Position numbers and translations under genes: made by a program. Below the pieces are notes generated by a model that saw nothing but the letters and a program-made list of their open reading frames with translations, had not been told where the DNA came from and made no database searches. From Thalassospira profundimaris (GTDB taxonomy: Bacteria; Pseudomonadota; Alphaproteobacteria; Rhodospirillales; Thalassospiraceae), in NCBI RefSeq assembly GCF_003326755.1, contig NZ_JPWH01000033.1, positions 1-46,976 on the forward strand: a DNA stretch of 46,976 bases, read 5' to 3'. The number at the start of each line of letters is the position of its first letter. Within the stretch, counting starts at the first letter, position 1. Below, piece by piece: positions 10,250 through 19,484 of the stretch.

Positions 10250-10310
10250 GGGCTTCAGAGAAGCCCGCCCGCCGATTGAGGGCTGCACTGATCGGTTTCG
10301 ATCAGTGCAG
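10250..10310. repeat. Two further perfect stem-loops before the TolC-like gene
   Basis: GGGCTTC (10250-10256) pairs with GAAGCCC (10260-10266). CTGCACTGATCG (10283-10294) pairs with CGATCAGTGCAG (10299-10310) around a GTTT loop. The second ends about 35 bases before the TolC-like start, so it lies in the likely 5' leader of the exporter operon. Confidence 0.65.
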
Positions 10311-10344
10311 GTTGGTATAAGACAGAATTGGTATTTTGCCCGGG

Positions 10345-11877
10345 ATGGAAAATAAATTTGCCTGTTTGGTGCTGATGATGGGGATGATCGGCACAATTTT
10401 ATGGTCGGCTCCCCTGCATGCCGCCCCTGTTGGCGAAGGCGGGGCGACACCTGTCGGCATCGCGCCACAGGAGGAAAAGGCCCGCAAAATTGGCGAGGAT
10501 GCCGCTGGTTCGGCGGCGATGACGCCGCTTTTTCGTGAAATTGCCAAAAGCATGAATGGATCTGAACGGCTTGTGAATGGCTTTTTGCAGCAACCCGGGG
10601 CGGCTTTTGCCGAAAACGGACAAAAAGGCAATTTACAAACAACGCCAGACCAACCGGACGATTTTGTTGCCAAGGTGCGCCAGGCAGTGGAGACGCATCC
10701 CTCAATCCAAAGCACCCTTTATGGGGCCCGCCAGGCAAATGACAGCCTGAATGAAGCAGATGGGGCGCTTTACCCCCAGGTCGATTTTGCCCTGGAGGGG
10801 GGGTATAACGTTTCGCGGGCCGATAACCGGGCAGGGGCGGATAATGACCCGGACGGGGTGTTATCGGTCAGCCAGCTTTTATATGATGCCGGTGAAACCT
10901 TTAACCGCATTGATGCCGCACGCGAGAATGTCACTGGCAGCAAACATGCCGCCCGCGATACCGCCCAGCAATTTTGCCTGCGGGCGATTTCGGCCTATTT
11001 CGATATTGTCCGCCTGCAAACCAAGGTGTTGCTGGCAATTGATAATCGGAACCGGCATGAACTGATTTTCAAAAGTGTCAATGACCGTGCCGCGGGTGGG
11101 GCCGGCACAACGGCAGATGTGTATCGCACCGAAGGCCGCCTGGCCGAAGCCAATGCCAATTTGACCGAACTGACCGGTGAACTGGCGCGGATGCGGGCCA
11201 GTTATAAGGAAGTTTTTGGCGATATGCCGACCCATCGGACCCGGCCGGATTATATTCCCGATATTCCCCAAAATGCCGAAGCTGCCCTGCAATATGCCCT
11301 GGATCACAACCCGACCCTTGCGCAAAGCGAGGCGGGGACACGGGCGGCCTCCTTTGAATATGATGCCAGCAAGGCGGCCTGGTACCCCAAGGTTTCGGTG
11401 GTGGTGGAAGGGCGGCAATATGACCTGTCCGAACCGCGTGGCAGTGACAATGAAATGCGGTTCTATGTGCGGTTTAATTATAACCTGTTTGACGGTGGCA
11501 GCGACCGGGCCCGCGAAAGCCGGGCGGCAAACCGCCTGTCGCAAGCCAAAGAACGCGAACGTCAGTCGCGCCTGGAACTGGAACGCCAGATTGCCAGCTC
11601 CCTAAGTGATATTGCCACCCGTGAACAGCGCCTTCATGCCCTGTCATTGGCCGCCCGGGCGGAAAAAGAAACCTTCCTGACCTATCTGGACCTGTTTTCA
11701 ATTGGCCGACGCGATTTGGTCGATGTGCTGGATAGCCAGCGCGAATTTTACCAGACCGCCAGTGCCCTGATTGACGCCCGCGTGATGGCGGACCTGTCGC
11801 GCTATGTGTTGTTGTCCCTGACCGGCGAGTTGTTGCCCCGTTTCGGTCTGGAGGATTTTGGCTGGGAGGTGAGGTGA
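10345..11877 (+). CDS. TolC-family outer membrane protein of the type I secretion system
   Basis: Outer membrane channel of a type I secretion system. The N-terminus has a signal peptide, MENKFACLVL followed by a hydrophobic run, with likely cleavage after PLHA (about residue 26). About 80 residues of linker follow, then two outer-membrane-efflux repeats with long amphipathic helices (about 110-500), including the typical YPQVDFALEGGYN strand near the start of the first repeat. Length 510 aa fits the LapE/TolC group. I chose ATG 10345; a TTG nine bases upstream is the other option, and neither has a clear ribosome site. It is followed by the ABC exporter gene with one base between stop and start, so the two are translated together. 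Export of the upstream giant protein is inferred from adjacency and from the RTX tail of that protein. Confidence 0.9.
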   Translation: MENKFACLVLMMGMIGTILWSAPLHAAPVGEGGATPVGIAPQEEKARKIGEDAAGSAAMTPLFREIAKSMNGSERLVNGFLQQPGAAFAENGQKGNLQTTPDQPDDFVAKVRQAVETHPSIQSTLYGARQANDSLNEADGALYPQVDFALEGGYNVSRADNRAGADNDPDGVLSVSQLLYDAGETFNRIDAARENVTGSKHAARDTAQQFCLRAISAYFDIVRLQTKVLLAIDNRNRHELIFKSVNDRAAGGAGTTADVYRTEGRLAEANANLTELTGELARMRASYKEVFGDMPTHRTRPDYIPDIPQNAEAALQYALDHNPTLAQSEAGTRAASFEYDASKAAWYPKVSVVVEGRQYDLSEPRGSDNEMRFYVRFNYNLFDGGSDRARESRAANRLSQAKERERQSRLELERQIASSLSDIATREQRLHALSLAARAEKETFLTYLDLFSIGRRDLVDVLDSQREFYQTASALIDARVMADLSRYVLLSLTGELLPRFGLEDFGWEVR

Positions 11878-11878
11878 A

Positions 11879-14335
11879 ATGAACCAATCGCTAGGTCGCA
11901 TAAACCCGTTGGAAGATTCAACAAACCGGAACACCGCCGATCAGCAGAACCAGACATCGCAAGCCGCCAGCTTGCCATTGGATTCAACGCCAGATCAGGA
12001 TGAAAGCCCGCAAAACCGCATTGACTATGCCGAGCAATGCCTGGTGTATTTGTGCCGCCATTATGACATGTCGATCACGGTCAATCATTTTCGCAATTTG
12101 GCCGATGGCCTGCAGGAAACCGGCCCAAAGGGCTTTGCCGAGATGGCGCGCAAGGTGGGGCTGGCCTGCATTGCAGGCGATGTGAAACTTGAAACCCTGA
12201 CCCACACAACCCTGCCGGTTGCAGCCTTTCTGGATGATGGCAAGGTTGTTGTGATTGTCAGCCGCGAAGGCCCGCACAGGCTGGCGGTCTATGACCCGGA
12301 TTACGGCGATGCGCCGGTGATCATGTCGGTTGCCGATTTGCGCGGGGTGTTTAGCGGTCTTGGCATTGCCGTGCGCCCCTATTTTCGTGAAAGCCGCCAT
12401 GTTGACCATCAATTGGAAAAACGGGGCCGGCACTGGTTCTGGTCGGCGCTGGGTAAAAACAAACCGATCTATTTTCAGGTGATTATTGCCGCCGCCCTGA
12501 CCAACTTTTTAAGCCTGACGGTCTCGCTATTCACGATGGTGGTCTATGACCGCATCCTGCCTAACGAGGCGATTGACTCACTGATCGCGATGACGGTCGG
12601 GGTGGGCTTTGCCATCTGTTTTGATTTTATCATCAAAATGCTGCGCGCCCATTTTATCGACCGGGCAGGGATAAAGGCCGATCAGGAAATTGGCAGCGAG
12701 ATTTTTGACCATTTGCTGGAAATGCAAATGAAGGACCGGCGCGGGTCATCGGGGGCCTTTGCCAATACCCTGCGCGAATTTGAAACATTGCGTGAATTTT
12801 TTACCTCTGCCTCGCTGGTCGCGCTGGTCGATATTCCGTTTATCGTGCTGTTTTTGTTTGTCATTTATGGCATTGGCGGGCCGCTGGTGCTGGTTCCGGC
12901 CATTGCGGTACCGACCATCATCATTCTGGGCATTGCGGTTCAGCCCCTATTGGCGCGTTATGCCCAGTCGGCCTTTGAAGAAGGGCAGACCAAGCAGGGC
13001 GTGCTGGTGGAAACCATTTCCGGGCTGGAAACGGTAAAAACATCGGGCGCGGCCCGCCTGATGCGCCAACGCTGGAAAGACAGCCTGAAATTCCAGGCCG
13101 GTGTGGGGGCGCGCAGCCGCCGTATTTCGCATATGGTTGTCAATATGACGGCCTCGGCCCAGCAGATTTCGCAAATTGGCATTGTCGTGTTTGGGGTTTT
13201 CCTGATTGCGGCGGGCGAAACCTCGATGGGTGCGCTTGTCGGTTCCGTGATCCTTGTGGGGCGGGCTTTGGCGCCGTTGGGGCAAATTGCGCAAACGCTT
13301 ACACGCCTTAACCAGGTGCGCACATCCTATCGTAATTTGAACGGGTTGATGAAACAGTCGACCGAACGCCAGGACGGGCGGCATTATCTCTCGCGTCCGC
13401 GTCTGGCGGGACGGATCGAATTTCAGAATGTCAATTTTTCCTATCCCGGGCAAAATGTCGCCGCCCTGCGCGATGTTTCCTTTGTGATTGAACCGGGCGA
13501 GAAAATTGCCCTTCTGGGGCGGATCGGCTCGGGCAAAAGCACGATTTTGCGGCTGATGCTGGGTCTTTATGAACCTGATAGCGGATCGATCCTGATTGAT
13601 GGCACCGACATTCGCCAGATCGACCCGGCAGATTTGCGGGCCAATATCTCGGCGGTATTGCAGGATGCGTGGCTGTTTTCCGGCACGGTAAAACAGAATA
13701 TCTCGGTCGGGGCCTTTCGCCCCAATGACGAAGAAATTCTGCGGGCGGCCAGCCTTTCCGGCGCGCATGATTTCATCAGCCGCCATCCCAGCGGCTATGA
13801 TTTGATGATTCAGGAACGTGGCGAGGGTCTGTCGGGCGGGCAGCGGCAATCCATTTCGCTGGCGCGCGGGCTGGTCGGTGCGCCACCGGTTTTGCTGATG
13901 GATGAGCCCACCAGCATGATGGACATGCAAACCGAACAATTGGTGGTGAACCGCCTGCGTGAAGAGGCCAAGGACCAGACCATTCTGGTTGTCACCCACC
14001 GGCCCAGCATGCTCGATCTGGTTGATACGGTGCTGGTGCTTGATGCCGGGGCTGTGGTGGCGCGGGGCCCCAAATCGATTGTCAATAAAAAGAGCCCGGC
14101 GGCAGGGGACCCGGATGATCATGACAAACCGGAACCGCCAACAACAGATGGCGCAGAAAGTGCATCCCCGCGCCCCGGTGAAGACGCACCTTCTGAAGAC
14201 AAACCGGCTTCTGTCACGGCGATAAATTCTGGCGCAACAAAACGTCGTCCCTTCGCCAGAATTGTGCGCCACAGAGTTGCGGGCGCAGATGCCGCGATGA
14301 TGGAAGAAAAGGAGACCGGCAATGGCAAAGCGTGA
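11879..14335 (+). CDS. Type I secretion ABC exporter (LapB-like, degenerate C39 domain)
   Basis: Inner membrane ATPase and permease that drives substrate export with the HlyD-like and TolC-like partners. A peptidase-C39-like domain lies at about 45-165. The canonical catalytic signature is not visible, and the region where the catalytic His is expected reads DGKVVVI, so it is probably a non-proteolytic substrate-docking domain. Transmembrane helices follow (about 190-465), then the nucleotide-binding domain: Walker A GRIGSGKST near 547, signature LSGGQRQ near 651, Walker B VLLMDEPTS near 672 and H-loop VVTHRP. After the ATPase comes a hydrophilic tail of roughly 80 residues rich in Pro, Glu, Asp and Ser, then a basic end. 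The ribosome site GGGAGGTGAGG is strong and overlaps the end of the TolC-like gene. The reading frame overlaps the next gene by 14 bases. Confidence 0.93.
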   Translation: MNQSLGRINPLEDSTNRNTADQQNQTSQAASLPLDSTPDQDESPQNRIDYAEQCLVYLCRHYDMSITVNHFRNLADGLQETGPKGFAEMARKVGLACIAGDVKLETLTHTTLPVAAFLDDGKVVVIVSREGPHRLAVYDPDYGDAPVIMSVADLRGVFSGLGIAVRPYFRESRHVDHQLEKRGRHWFWSALGKNKPIYFQVIIAAALTNFLSLTVSLFTMVVYDRILPNEAIDSLIAMTVGVGFAICFDFIIKMLRAHFIDRAGIKADQEIGSEIFDHLLEMQMKDRRGSSGAFANTLREFETLREFFTSASLVALVDIPFIVLFLFVIYGIGGPLVLVPAIAVPTIIILGIAVQPLLARYAQSAFEEGQTKQGVLVETISGLETVKTSGAARLMRQRWKDSLKFQAGVGARSRRISHMVVNMTASAQQISQIGIVVFGVFLIAAGETSMGALVGSVILVGRALAPLGQIAQTLTRLNQVRTSYRNLNGLMKQSTERQDGRHYLSRPRLAGRIEFQNVNFSYPGQNVAALRDVSFVIEPGEKIALLGRIGSGKSTILRLMLGLYEPDSGSILIDGTDIRQIDPADLRANISAVLQDAWLFSGTVKQNISVGAFRPNDEEILRAASLSGAHDFISRHPSGYDLMIQERGEGLSGGQRQSISLARGLVGAPPVLLMDEPTSMMDMQTEQLVVNRLREEAKDQTILVVTHRPSMLDLVDTVLVLDAGAVVARGPKSIVNKKSPAAGDPDDHDKPEPPTTDGAESASPRPGEDAPSEDKPASVTAINSGATKRRPFARIVRHRVAGADAAMMEEKETGNGKA

Positions 14336-15635
14336 TTTGAATGCCGCCATTATCCGCCAGATCAATGGCCGAAAATCCGTTTTTTCCGGTTGGGCTTTGT
14401 TGAGTGTGATTGGTCTGTTCCTTGCCTGCATGATCAGTTGGGCGGCCGTTGCCGAGGTGGACGAGGTCACACGCGGGTCGGGCAAAATTATTCCATCGCA
14501 GGATTTGCAAAAGGTGCAAACCATGCACGGCGGCATGATCAAGGATATGCTGGTGCATGAAGGGCAGCGGGTGCAGCGCGGCGATTTGTTGCTGGTACTT
14601 GATACCACGGCCTCACAAAGCGAATATAACCAGCTGGAACAGAAAAAATTCGCCCTGCAGGCGCAAATTGAACGCCTGACCGCTGAAATCAAGGGGGCTG
14701 ACCTTGCATTTTCACCGGGATTGGAACAAAGCGCCCCTGCTGTGACCCTGACCCAACAGCGCCTTTTTGAAGGCCGCCGGTCCGAACTGGCATCGGAATT
14801 GGCGGTTTTGGAACAGCAAAAGCGCCAGAAGATCAAGGAAATGAGCGAGGCGCAAAGCGAGTTCGATACCGCGACCGAAGGGCTTGTTTTTTCGCAGTCC
14901 GAGATCAGCATGATCCAGCCGCTGGTGGAACGCGGGATCGAACCGAAACTATCGCTGATTCAACTTCAGCGCACCCACGCCGAATTGCAGGGCAAACAGC
15001 AGACCGCAAAAATCCGTATCGAACGGTTAACCCTGGCGCTGGCCGAGATTGCCGAACGGTTCAAAACCATGCACGAAACCTTCCGCAAGGAGGCATTGCA
15101 GGAACTTTCCAAAGCAACGGCGGAGCTGGCCGAACTGGAACAAAGCCTGCCGGCCTATGCCAGCAAGGTGGAACGGTCCGAGATCCGGTCGCCAGTGGAT
15201 GGCATTGTGAACCAGATTTTAAAAACCACCATTGGTGGTGTTGCCCAGCCCGGTGAATCGCTTGTCGAAATTGTGCCGGTTGATGATGATTTTCTGGTCG
15301 AGGCCCACATCAAACCCGCCGATATCGGCTTTTTGCATCCGGGCCAGCGGGTCAAGGTCAAACTGACGGCCTATGATTTTGCCCGCTATGGCTCGCTCGA
15401 TGGAGAGCTTTCAACCATTGGCGCCGATGCGATTGAACTGCCCGAAACAAAGGAGCCGGTCTATCCGGTGGTGGTGCGGGTGTTTTCCCGGCTGACCGAT
15501 GCCAGCGGCAAGCCGCTGGATATTGTTCCGGGCATGGTGGCGGAAATCAATATTCTGACCGGCAGTAAAACCGTTTTGAACTATTTTGTCGAACCGGTGG
15601 TCAAGGTCAAGAAAAACGCCTTTACCGAAAGCTGA
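14322..15635 (+). CDS. HlyD/LapC-family membrane fusion protein
   Basis: Periplasmic adaptor joining the ABC exporter to the TolC-like channel. A short cytoplasmic N-terminus is followed by one transmembrane helix (about 25-45), then the VQTMHGGMIKDMLVHEGQRV lipoyl-type half motif. A long coiled-coil region follows (about 105-285, rich in Gln, Glu and Leu). The second half motif is RSPVDGIVNQILKTTIGGV, and a C-terminal beta-barrel domain contains FLHPGQRVKVKLTAYDFARY, typical of type I secretion adaptors. Length 437 aa is normal. AAAGGAGA lies just upstream of the start, inside the end of the exporter gene. It is the last gene of the secretion operon; the next gene is convergent. Confidence 0.93.
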   Translation: MAKRDLNAAIIRQINGRKSVFSGWALLSVIGLFLACMISWAAVAEVDEVTRGSGKIIPSQDLQKVQTMHGGMIKDMLVHEGQRVQRGDLLLVLDTTASQSEYNQLEQKKFALQAQIERLTAEIKGADLAFSPGLEQSAPAVTLTQQRLFEGRRSELASELAVLEQQKRQKIKEMSEAQSEFDTATEGLVFSQSEISMIQPLVERGIEPKLSLIQLQRTHAELQGKQQTAKIRIERLTLALAEIAERFKTMHETFRKEALQELSKATAELAELEQSLPAYASKVERSEIRSPVDGIVNQILKTTIGGVAQPGESLVEIVPVDDDFLVEAHIKPADIGFLHPGQRVKVKLTAYDFARYGSLDGELSTIGADAIELPETKEPVYPVVVRVFSRLTDASGKPLDIVPGMVAEINILTGSKTVLNYFVEPVVKVKKNAFTES

Positions 15636-15687
15636 TCGTGCCGGTTGCGGGTGTTGCAAACCTGTGCCTATGGCGGTGCTGCACCCG

Positions 15688-16158
15688 TTATCCGGGATGT
15701 CGATATTGCAACAGGGCCGCGCCAATCGGTTTGGCCGGTTCGGTGCGCAAAACCAGCGATGTTGTAACCGCCCCGTGGCGGGCGATGCGATCAACGATGG
15801 ATTCAAGGTCGCCCGGTGTTGGCACCAGCACCTTTAACATAAAACAGTCCTCGCCGGTCAGGCGGTGGACTTCGATGATATGGGGCATGCGGGCAAAATC
15901 GCGCAGGCAGGGCTGAATATGGTCATGGGTGGTTTTCAGGCGGATAATCGCCATTAAGCCCAATCCCAGTGCCGCCGGGTCAATGCGCGCGCCATAGCCG
16001 GTAATGATACCGCGTTCTTCCAGCCGTTTGACCCGTTCGGACATGGCGGGTTGTGACAGGCCAATACGCCGCCCCAGTTCCGACAGCGGGGTGCGGGCAT
16101 TTTCCTGCAGGGCTTCAATAATCGCAATATCAAGCCGGTCGATTGTGGGCTGTTTCAT
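15688..16158 (-). CDS. Lrp/AsnC-family transcriptional regulator
   Basis: DNA-binding regulator of the feast/famine family, 156 aa. The N-terminal helix-turn-helix is clear: LDIAIIEALQENARTPLSEL, then RRIGLSQPAMSERVKRLEE (about 8-50). The C-terminal RAM effector domain includes HRLTGEDCFMLKVLVP, a typical ligand-domain motif. It is convergent with the secretion operon and divergent from the hydrolase gene at 16291, with a 132-base shared upstream region. Such regulators often control a neighbouring divergent gene, but no target is shown by the sequence. The effector amino acid cannot be read from the sequence. Confidence 0.9.
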   Translation of the reverse strand: MKQPTIDRLDIAIIEALQENARTPLSELGRRIGLSQPAMSERVKRLEERGIITGYGARIDPAALGLGLMAIIRLKTTHDHIQPCLRDFARMPHIIEVHRLTGEDCFMLKVLVPTPGDLESIVDRIARHGAVTTSLVLRTEPAKPIGAALLQYRHPG

Positions 16159-16290
16159 CTGTTGTAATCCCGCTGAAAACCGTTAAATCATCGGAAAATT
16201 CAAACATTGACCGATGACTTGCCATATACGTTTTGTGAATATGAGCCATAATCAACGCCATCAGTGATAGATTTTTCAGGGATGGCATAG

Positions 16291-16905
16291 ATGCAAAACC
16301 CGATTGTGATTTTGCCCGGTATTGGCGGGTCTGGCGATGACCACTGGCAAAGTATATGGGAAGGCCGCTGGCGTGCGGAAAACCGCAAGGTTGTTCGCCT
16401 GTCACCGCCAAACTGGGATGAACCCCGGCTTGAAGACTGGCTGGCCGCCCTTGATGAGGCCCTGAAACATATTGGCGAACCTGCCGTGCTGGTGGCACAC
16501 AGCCTGTCCTGCCTGTTGGTGGCCCACTGGGTGGCAAAGCGGATGGCACAGCGGGCGGCAAAACGGGCCGATAAGGCGTGGGGTCAGGTTTTGGGGGCGT
16601 TTCTGGTGGCGGTACCCGATCCAGGCGGGCCGGCCTTTCCGTCGCAGGCGGCATCATTCCAGTCTGTCCCCCGCGACCCATTGCCGTTTGCCACCTTGCT
16701 GGTCGGAAGCCAGAATGACCCTTACGGGTCGGTGGATTATGTCAATCGCTGCGCCCGGGACTGGCGTGCTGCCTGTGTGATGGCCGGAGCATTAGGGCAC
16801 ATCAATACCGCCAGCAATCTTGGCGACTGGCCCCAGGGCCAGAATTTGTTAACCGCATTTTGCGCGGGTTTGACATCACATTGCCATTTTGGCAAAGGGC
16901 GGTAA
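16291..16905 (+). CDS. RBBP9/YdeN-type alpha/beta serine hydrolase
   Basis: Small cytoplasmic hydrolase of 204 aa. The N-terminal strand is IVILPGIGGSGDDHWQSIWE, typical of the RBBP9/YdeN family. The nucleophile elbow AHSLSC (about 69-74) carries the catalytic Ser, and a C-terminal GHINTASNLGDWPQG supplies the catalytic His. The Asp of the triad is probably in SQNDPYGS. A CAGGGATGG ribosome site precedes the ATG. Substrate unknown; the family includes esterases of uncertain physiological role. Confidence 0.88.
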   Translation: MQNPIVILPGIGGSGDDHWQSIWEGRWRAENRKVVRLSPPNWDEPRLEDWLAALDEALKHIGEPAVLVAHSLSCLLVAHWVAKRMAQRAAKRADKAWGQVLGAFLVAVPDPGGPAFPSQAASFQSVPRDPLPFATLLVGSQNDPYGSVDYVNRCARDWRAACVMAGALGHINTASNLGDWPQGQNLLTAFCAGLTSHCHFGKGR

Positions 16906-16942
16906 AAATGCTGCATTCATATCCAGGGAACAGTCAGACACG

Positions 16943-17884
16943 ATGGATCACCCGGAAAAATCGATGCGGTTGAATGTGCCATTGAATGCCTTGCGTGCCT
17001 TTGAGGCGGCAGCACGGCATTTATCGGTAAAGGATGCCGCATTTGAATTGGGGGTTACGCCATCTGCGATCAGTCATCAGATCAGAATATTGGAAAATAT
17101 TCTGGGTGTTGAACTGCTGCGTCGGGCCGGGGGTGGGCTGGAACTGACCGAAAGCGGGGAAAAACTGGTGCCCGATTTGACGGATGGTTTCGCCAGGATT
17201 ATCCATGCCGTGGGCAATTTGCAAACCGGGGCGGTGCAGGGGCCGTTGCGTTTATCCATGTTGCCGACATTTGCCGCGCATTGGCTCTCGCCCCGTTTGG
17301 TTCAGTATCCCTTTGAAAAGGCGGGGTTTGAATTGCTGATTTCTACCAGTCAGCAGGCGGTGGATTTACAGGCGGGTGTCGCTGATAGTGCCATTCGCCA
17401 CGGGCAGGGGCAGTGGCCCGGTCTTGCGGCGGATTTGCTGTTTAACGAAAGCGTGACGCTTCTGGGCACGCCCGAAATGGCGCGGGGCAGTACAGATGAC
17501 ATTCGCGCACGGATCAGCCACGCCAACCTGTTTTTATCCCAGCACCGGCGCGGGAATTTTGCCACCTGGAATGCAACGCTGCCCGGCGGGCCTGTCACGC
17601 CCGCTGCAATAACATATGTTGATTCCGCCGGGCTGGGTTTGCGTGCCGCCATTGACGGGGCCGGTATGACACTCGCCAGCAGCGAAATTGCCGCCAGTGA
17701 TATTGCCGCAGGGCGACTGGCTCCGTTATTACCGCACAAGGTTGCATCGGGTGCGGGATATTACCTGGTTTATCCCGACCGCCTGAAACGGGACAGGCGA
17801 TTGCGCAATTTGCGGCACTGGCTGTTGGGTATTGTTGATCCAGTTCCCGCTCAAACCTTTGCTCACACCTCGCCCTCCCAGTAA
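16943..17884 (+). CDS. LysR-family regulator, GcvA-like
   Basis: Transcription factor of about 313 aa. The N-terminal helix-turn-helix reads LNALRAFEAAARHLSVKDAA, then a VTPSAISHQIRILE recognition helix, the pattern of the GcvA/AmpR-like LysR group. The rest is a LysR substrate-binding domain (about 95-300). I chose ATG 16943; an in-frame ATG at 16889 would overlap the previous gene, and ATG 16964 would sit right before the helix-turn-helix. It converges with the cupin gene, and the two overlap by 22 bases at their ends. No target can be assigned. Confidence 0.87.
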   Translation: MDHPEKSMRLNVPLNALRAFEAAARHLSVKDAAFELGVTPSAISHQIRILENILGVELLRRAGGGLELTESGEKLVPDLTDGFARIIHAVGNLQTGAVQGPLRLSMLPTFAAHWLSPRLVQYPFEKAGFELLISTSQQAVDLQAGVADSAIRHGQGQWPGLAADLLFNESVTLLGTPEMARGSTDDIRARISHANLFLSQHRRGNFATWNATLPGGPVTPAAITYVDSAGLGLRAAIDGAGMTLASSEIAASDIAAGRLAPLLPHKVASGAGYYLVYPDRLKRDRRLRNLRHWLLGIVDPVPAQTFAHTSPSQ

Positions 17885-18378
17885 TCGACAGCATCGCGGG
17901 TTGCAAAATTAAGCGACAGGCGGCGTTTTGCCTTGTCACCCCCCGGTGCGGCACCGGCAAAAAGGGCCACCTTGCCGGAATCCGGGTATTCCAGAATATC
18001 GGGTTCGTTCATGCTGCTAATTGCGATATAGCGCAGCGGGCCATTGTCATCGGCCTGCAACTGATGGGCGGTTTCCGGCCCGCCCGCCGGGCAGACAATG
18101 ACTTCCCCCGGTCTGACCGGCCAGCGCGTGTCGCCAAAGCGCAAGGTGCCGCTACCAGCAAGAATGACAAACATTTCGTCATTGGCATGATGGCAATGAA
18201 AGGGCCATGCCTTTTTACCCGCCGGAACCTCGACCAGCCTTGCCCCCAGCTTGCTTGCGCCCAGCGGGGCGGCAATGGCGGCAAAGGCGGCGGCAAAATT
18301 TTGTCCGTTTGTTTGGGGTGTGAGCTCAAGATTATCAAGGTGAATAACGGGGCAGGAAGCGGGTTTGTCCTGTTTCAT
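17863..18378 (-). CDS. Cupin-domain protein
   Basis: Small beta-barrel protein of 171 aa. The first cupin motif is visible as PFHCHHANDEMFVILAGSG, with metal-ligand His and Glu residues. The second is PAGGPETAHQL. The start at 18378 is supported by a CGGAGA ribosome site; the frame is open upstream, but that longer N-terminus shows no family similarity. Function unknown: similar stand-alone cupins include sugar isomerases, dioxygenases and binding proteins. Divergent from the hydrolase gene at 18540. Confidence 0.85.
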   Translation of the reverse strand: MKQDKPASCPVIHLDNLELTPQTNGQNFAAAFAAIAAPLGASKLGARLVEVPAGKKAWPFHCHHANDEMFVILAGSGTLRFGDTRWPVRPGEVIVCPAGGPETAHQLQADDNGPLRYIAISSMNEPDILEYPDSGKVALFAGAAPGGDKAKRRLSLNFATRDAVDYWEGEV

Positions 18379-18539
18379 GGCGCATCTCCGATCATATGGT
18401 CCGTTATGAAAGATCAATCCGGGGGTAGTTTGCAATTGAGGATGTCTCAACTTGTCACGAGAAAACATCAATTGCATTTGCCCGCCAATGCCGGTCACTA
18501 TCGACATGTCTGTTTGGGTTTGGCGAAAGGAGGACTGCC

Positions 18540-19484
18540 ATGATGCAAAAAGCAGATCCGGTTCGCTTTACCACCCATACACAGGATGGCGTTGCGATTT
18601 CCGGGTTTGAATGGCGATGTGACAACCGGGATGAAGCATGGCGTCGCCCGGTTGTTATTATTTGCGCGGCAACGGCGGTACGGTGCAAATATTACACCCG
18701 TTTTGCCGCCTATTTGCACCGCAACGGGTTTGATGTTCTGACATTTGATTATCGTGGTATCGGGGAATCCCGGCCTGCCCGTTTGCGCGGTTTTGCTGCC
18801 GGTTGGGGGGATTGGGGATTTTTTGATGTTGAAAGTATATTGCACTATGCCAGCGTGCGATTTCCCCGCCAGCCGGTTTATGCTGTGGGTCATTCGATTG
18901 GCGGCTTTGCCCTGGGCCTGGCACCGTCCAGTCATATGTTTAAACATGTGGTCACAGTGGGTGCGCAATTTGCCTATTGGCGCGATTACGCGCGGGAACT
19001 CCGGCGCCGCATGTATCTGAAATGGCATGTTTTTATGCCGCTTCTTGCCCGGTCCATCGGGTATTTCCCCGGCGCAAGGCTGGGCTGGCTGGAAGATGTA
19101 CCGGCCCATGTCGTGCGCGACTGGAGCAAAATGGGCCCCCGTGTGGAAAAAAGCCTGTCATCGGCCGTGGCCGCCGCCCGGCTGGAGCAGAATTTTGCCG
19201 CAATCAATGCCGAATTACTGGCAATTGGCCTGACGGACGACCCGTTTGGTACGGTTGCCGCCGTTGAACGGCTGCTTGGATATTATCGCGGCTCAAACCG
19301 GACCCATCTGCGTATTGCGCCGGGGGATATTGGTGTTGAGGCGATTGGTCATTTCGCCTTTTTTCATGACCGGTTTGAAGCCAGTTTATGGCCCGTTGCA
19401 CTACACTGGCTGCAAAATGGCAGCTTGCCAGATGACACGCCAGGAACGGTCCTTATGTCGCATCAGAAAGAAAAGCATGATTGA
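18540..19484 (+). CDS. Alpha/beta hydrolase (serine hydrolase family)
   Basis: Predicted cytoplasmic hydrolase of 314 aa. Features include the early strand VVIICAATAV, the FDYRGIGESRP strand-turn and the nucleophile elbow VGHSIGGFA (about 120-128). The C-terminal part has GHFAFFHDRFE, where the catalytic His is expected. A GGAGG-type ribosome site (AAAGGAGGACTGCC) precedes the start. Its stop overlaps the following acetyltransferase start by 8 bases, so the two form an operon. Substrate unknown; similar proteins are annotated as S33-like or uncharacterised alpha/beta hydrolases. Confidence 0.87.
   Translation: MMQKADPVRFTTHTQDGVAISGFEWRCDNRDEAWRRPVVIICAATAVRCKYYTRFAAYLHRNGFDVLTFDYRGIGESRPARLRGFAAGWGDWGFFDVESILHYASVRFPRQPVYAVGHSIGGFALGLAPSSHMFKHVVTVGAQFAYWRDYARELRRRMYLKWHVFMPLLARSIGYFPGARLGWLEDVPAHVVRDWSKMGPRVEKSLSSAVAAARLEQNFAAINAELLAIGLTDDPFGTVAAVERLLGYYRGSNRTHLRIAPGDIGVEAIGHFAFFHDRFEASLWPVALHWLQNGSLPDDTPGTVLMSHQKEKHD

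Noticed and set aside
12947..14911. 654-codon open frame on the minus strand opposite the ABC exporter and HlyD-like genes
   Set aside because: It spans two well-supported plus-strand genes with clear family motifs. Its translation is rich in Arg, Cys and Ser and shows no domain.
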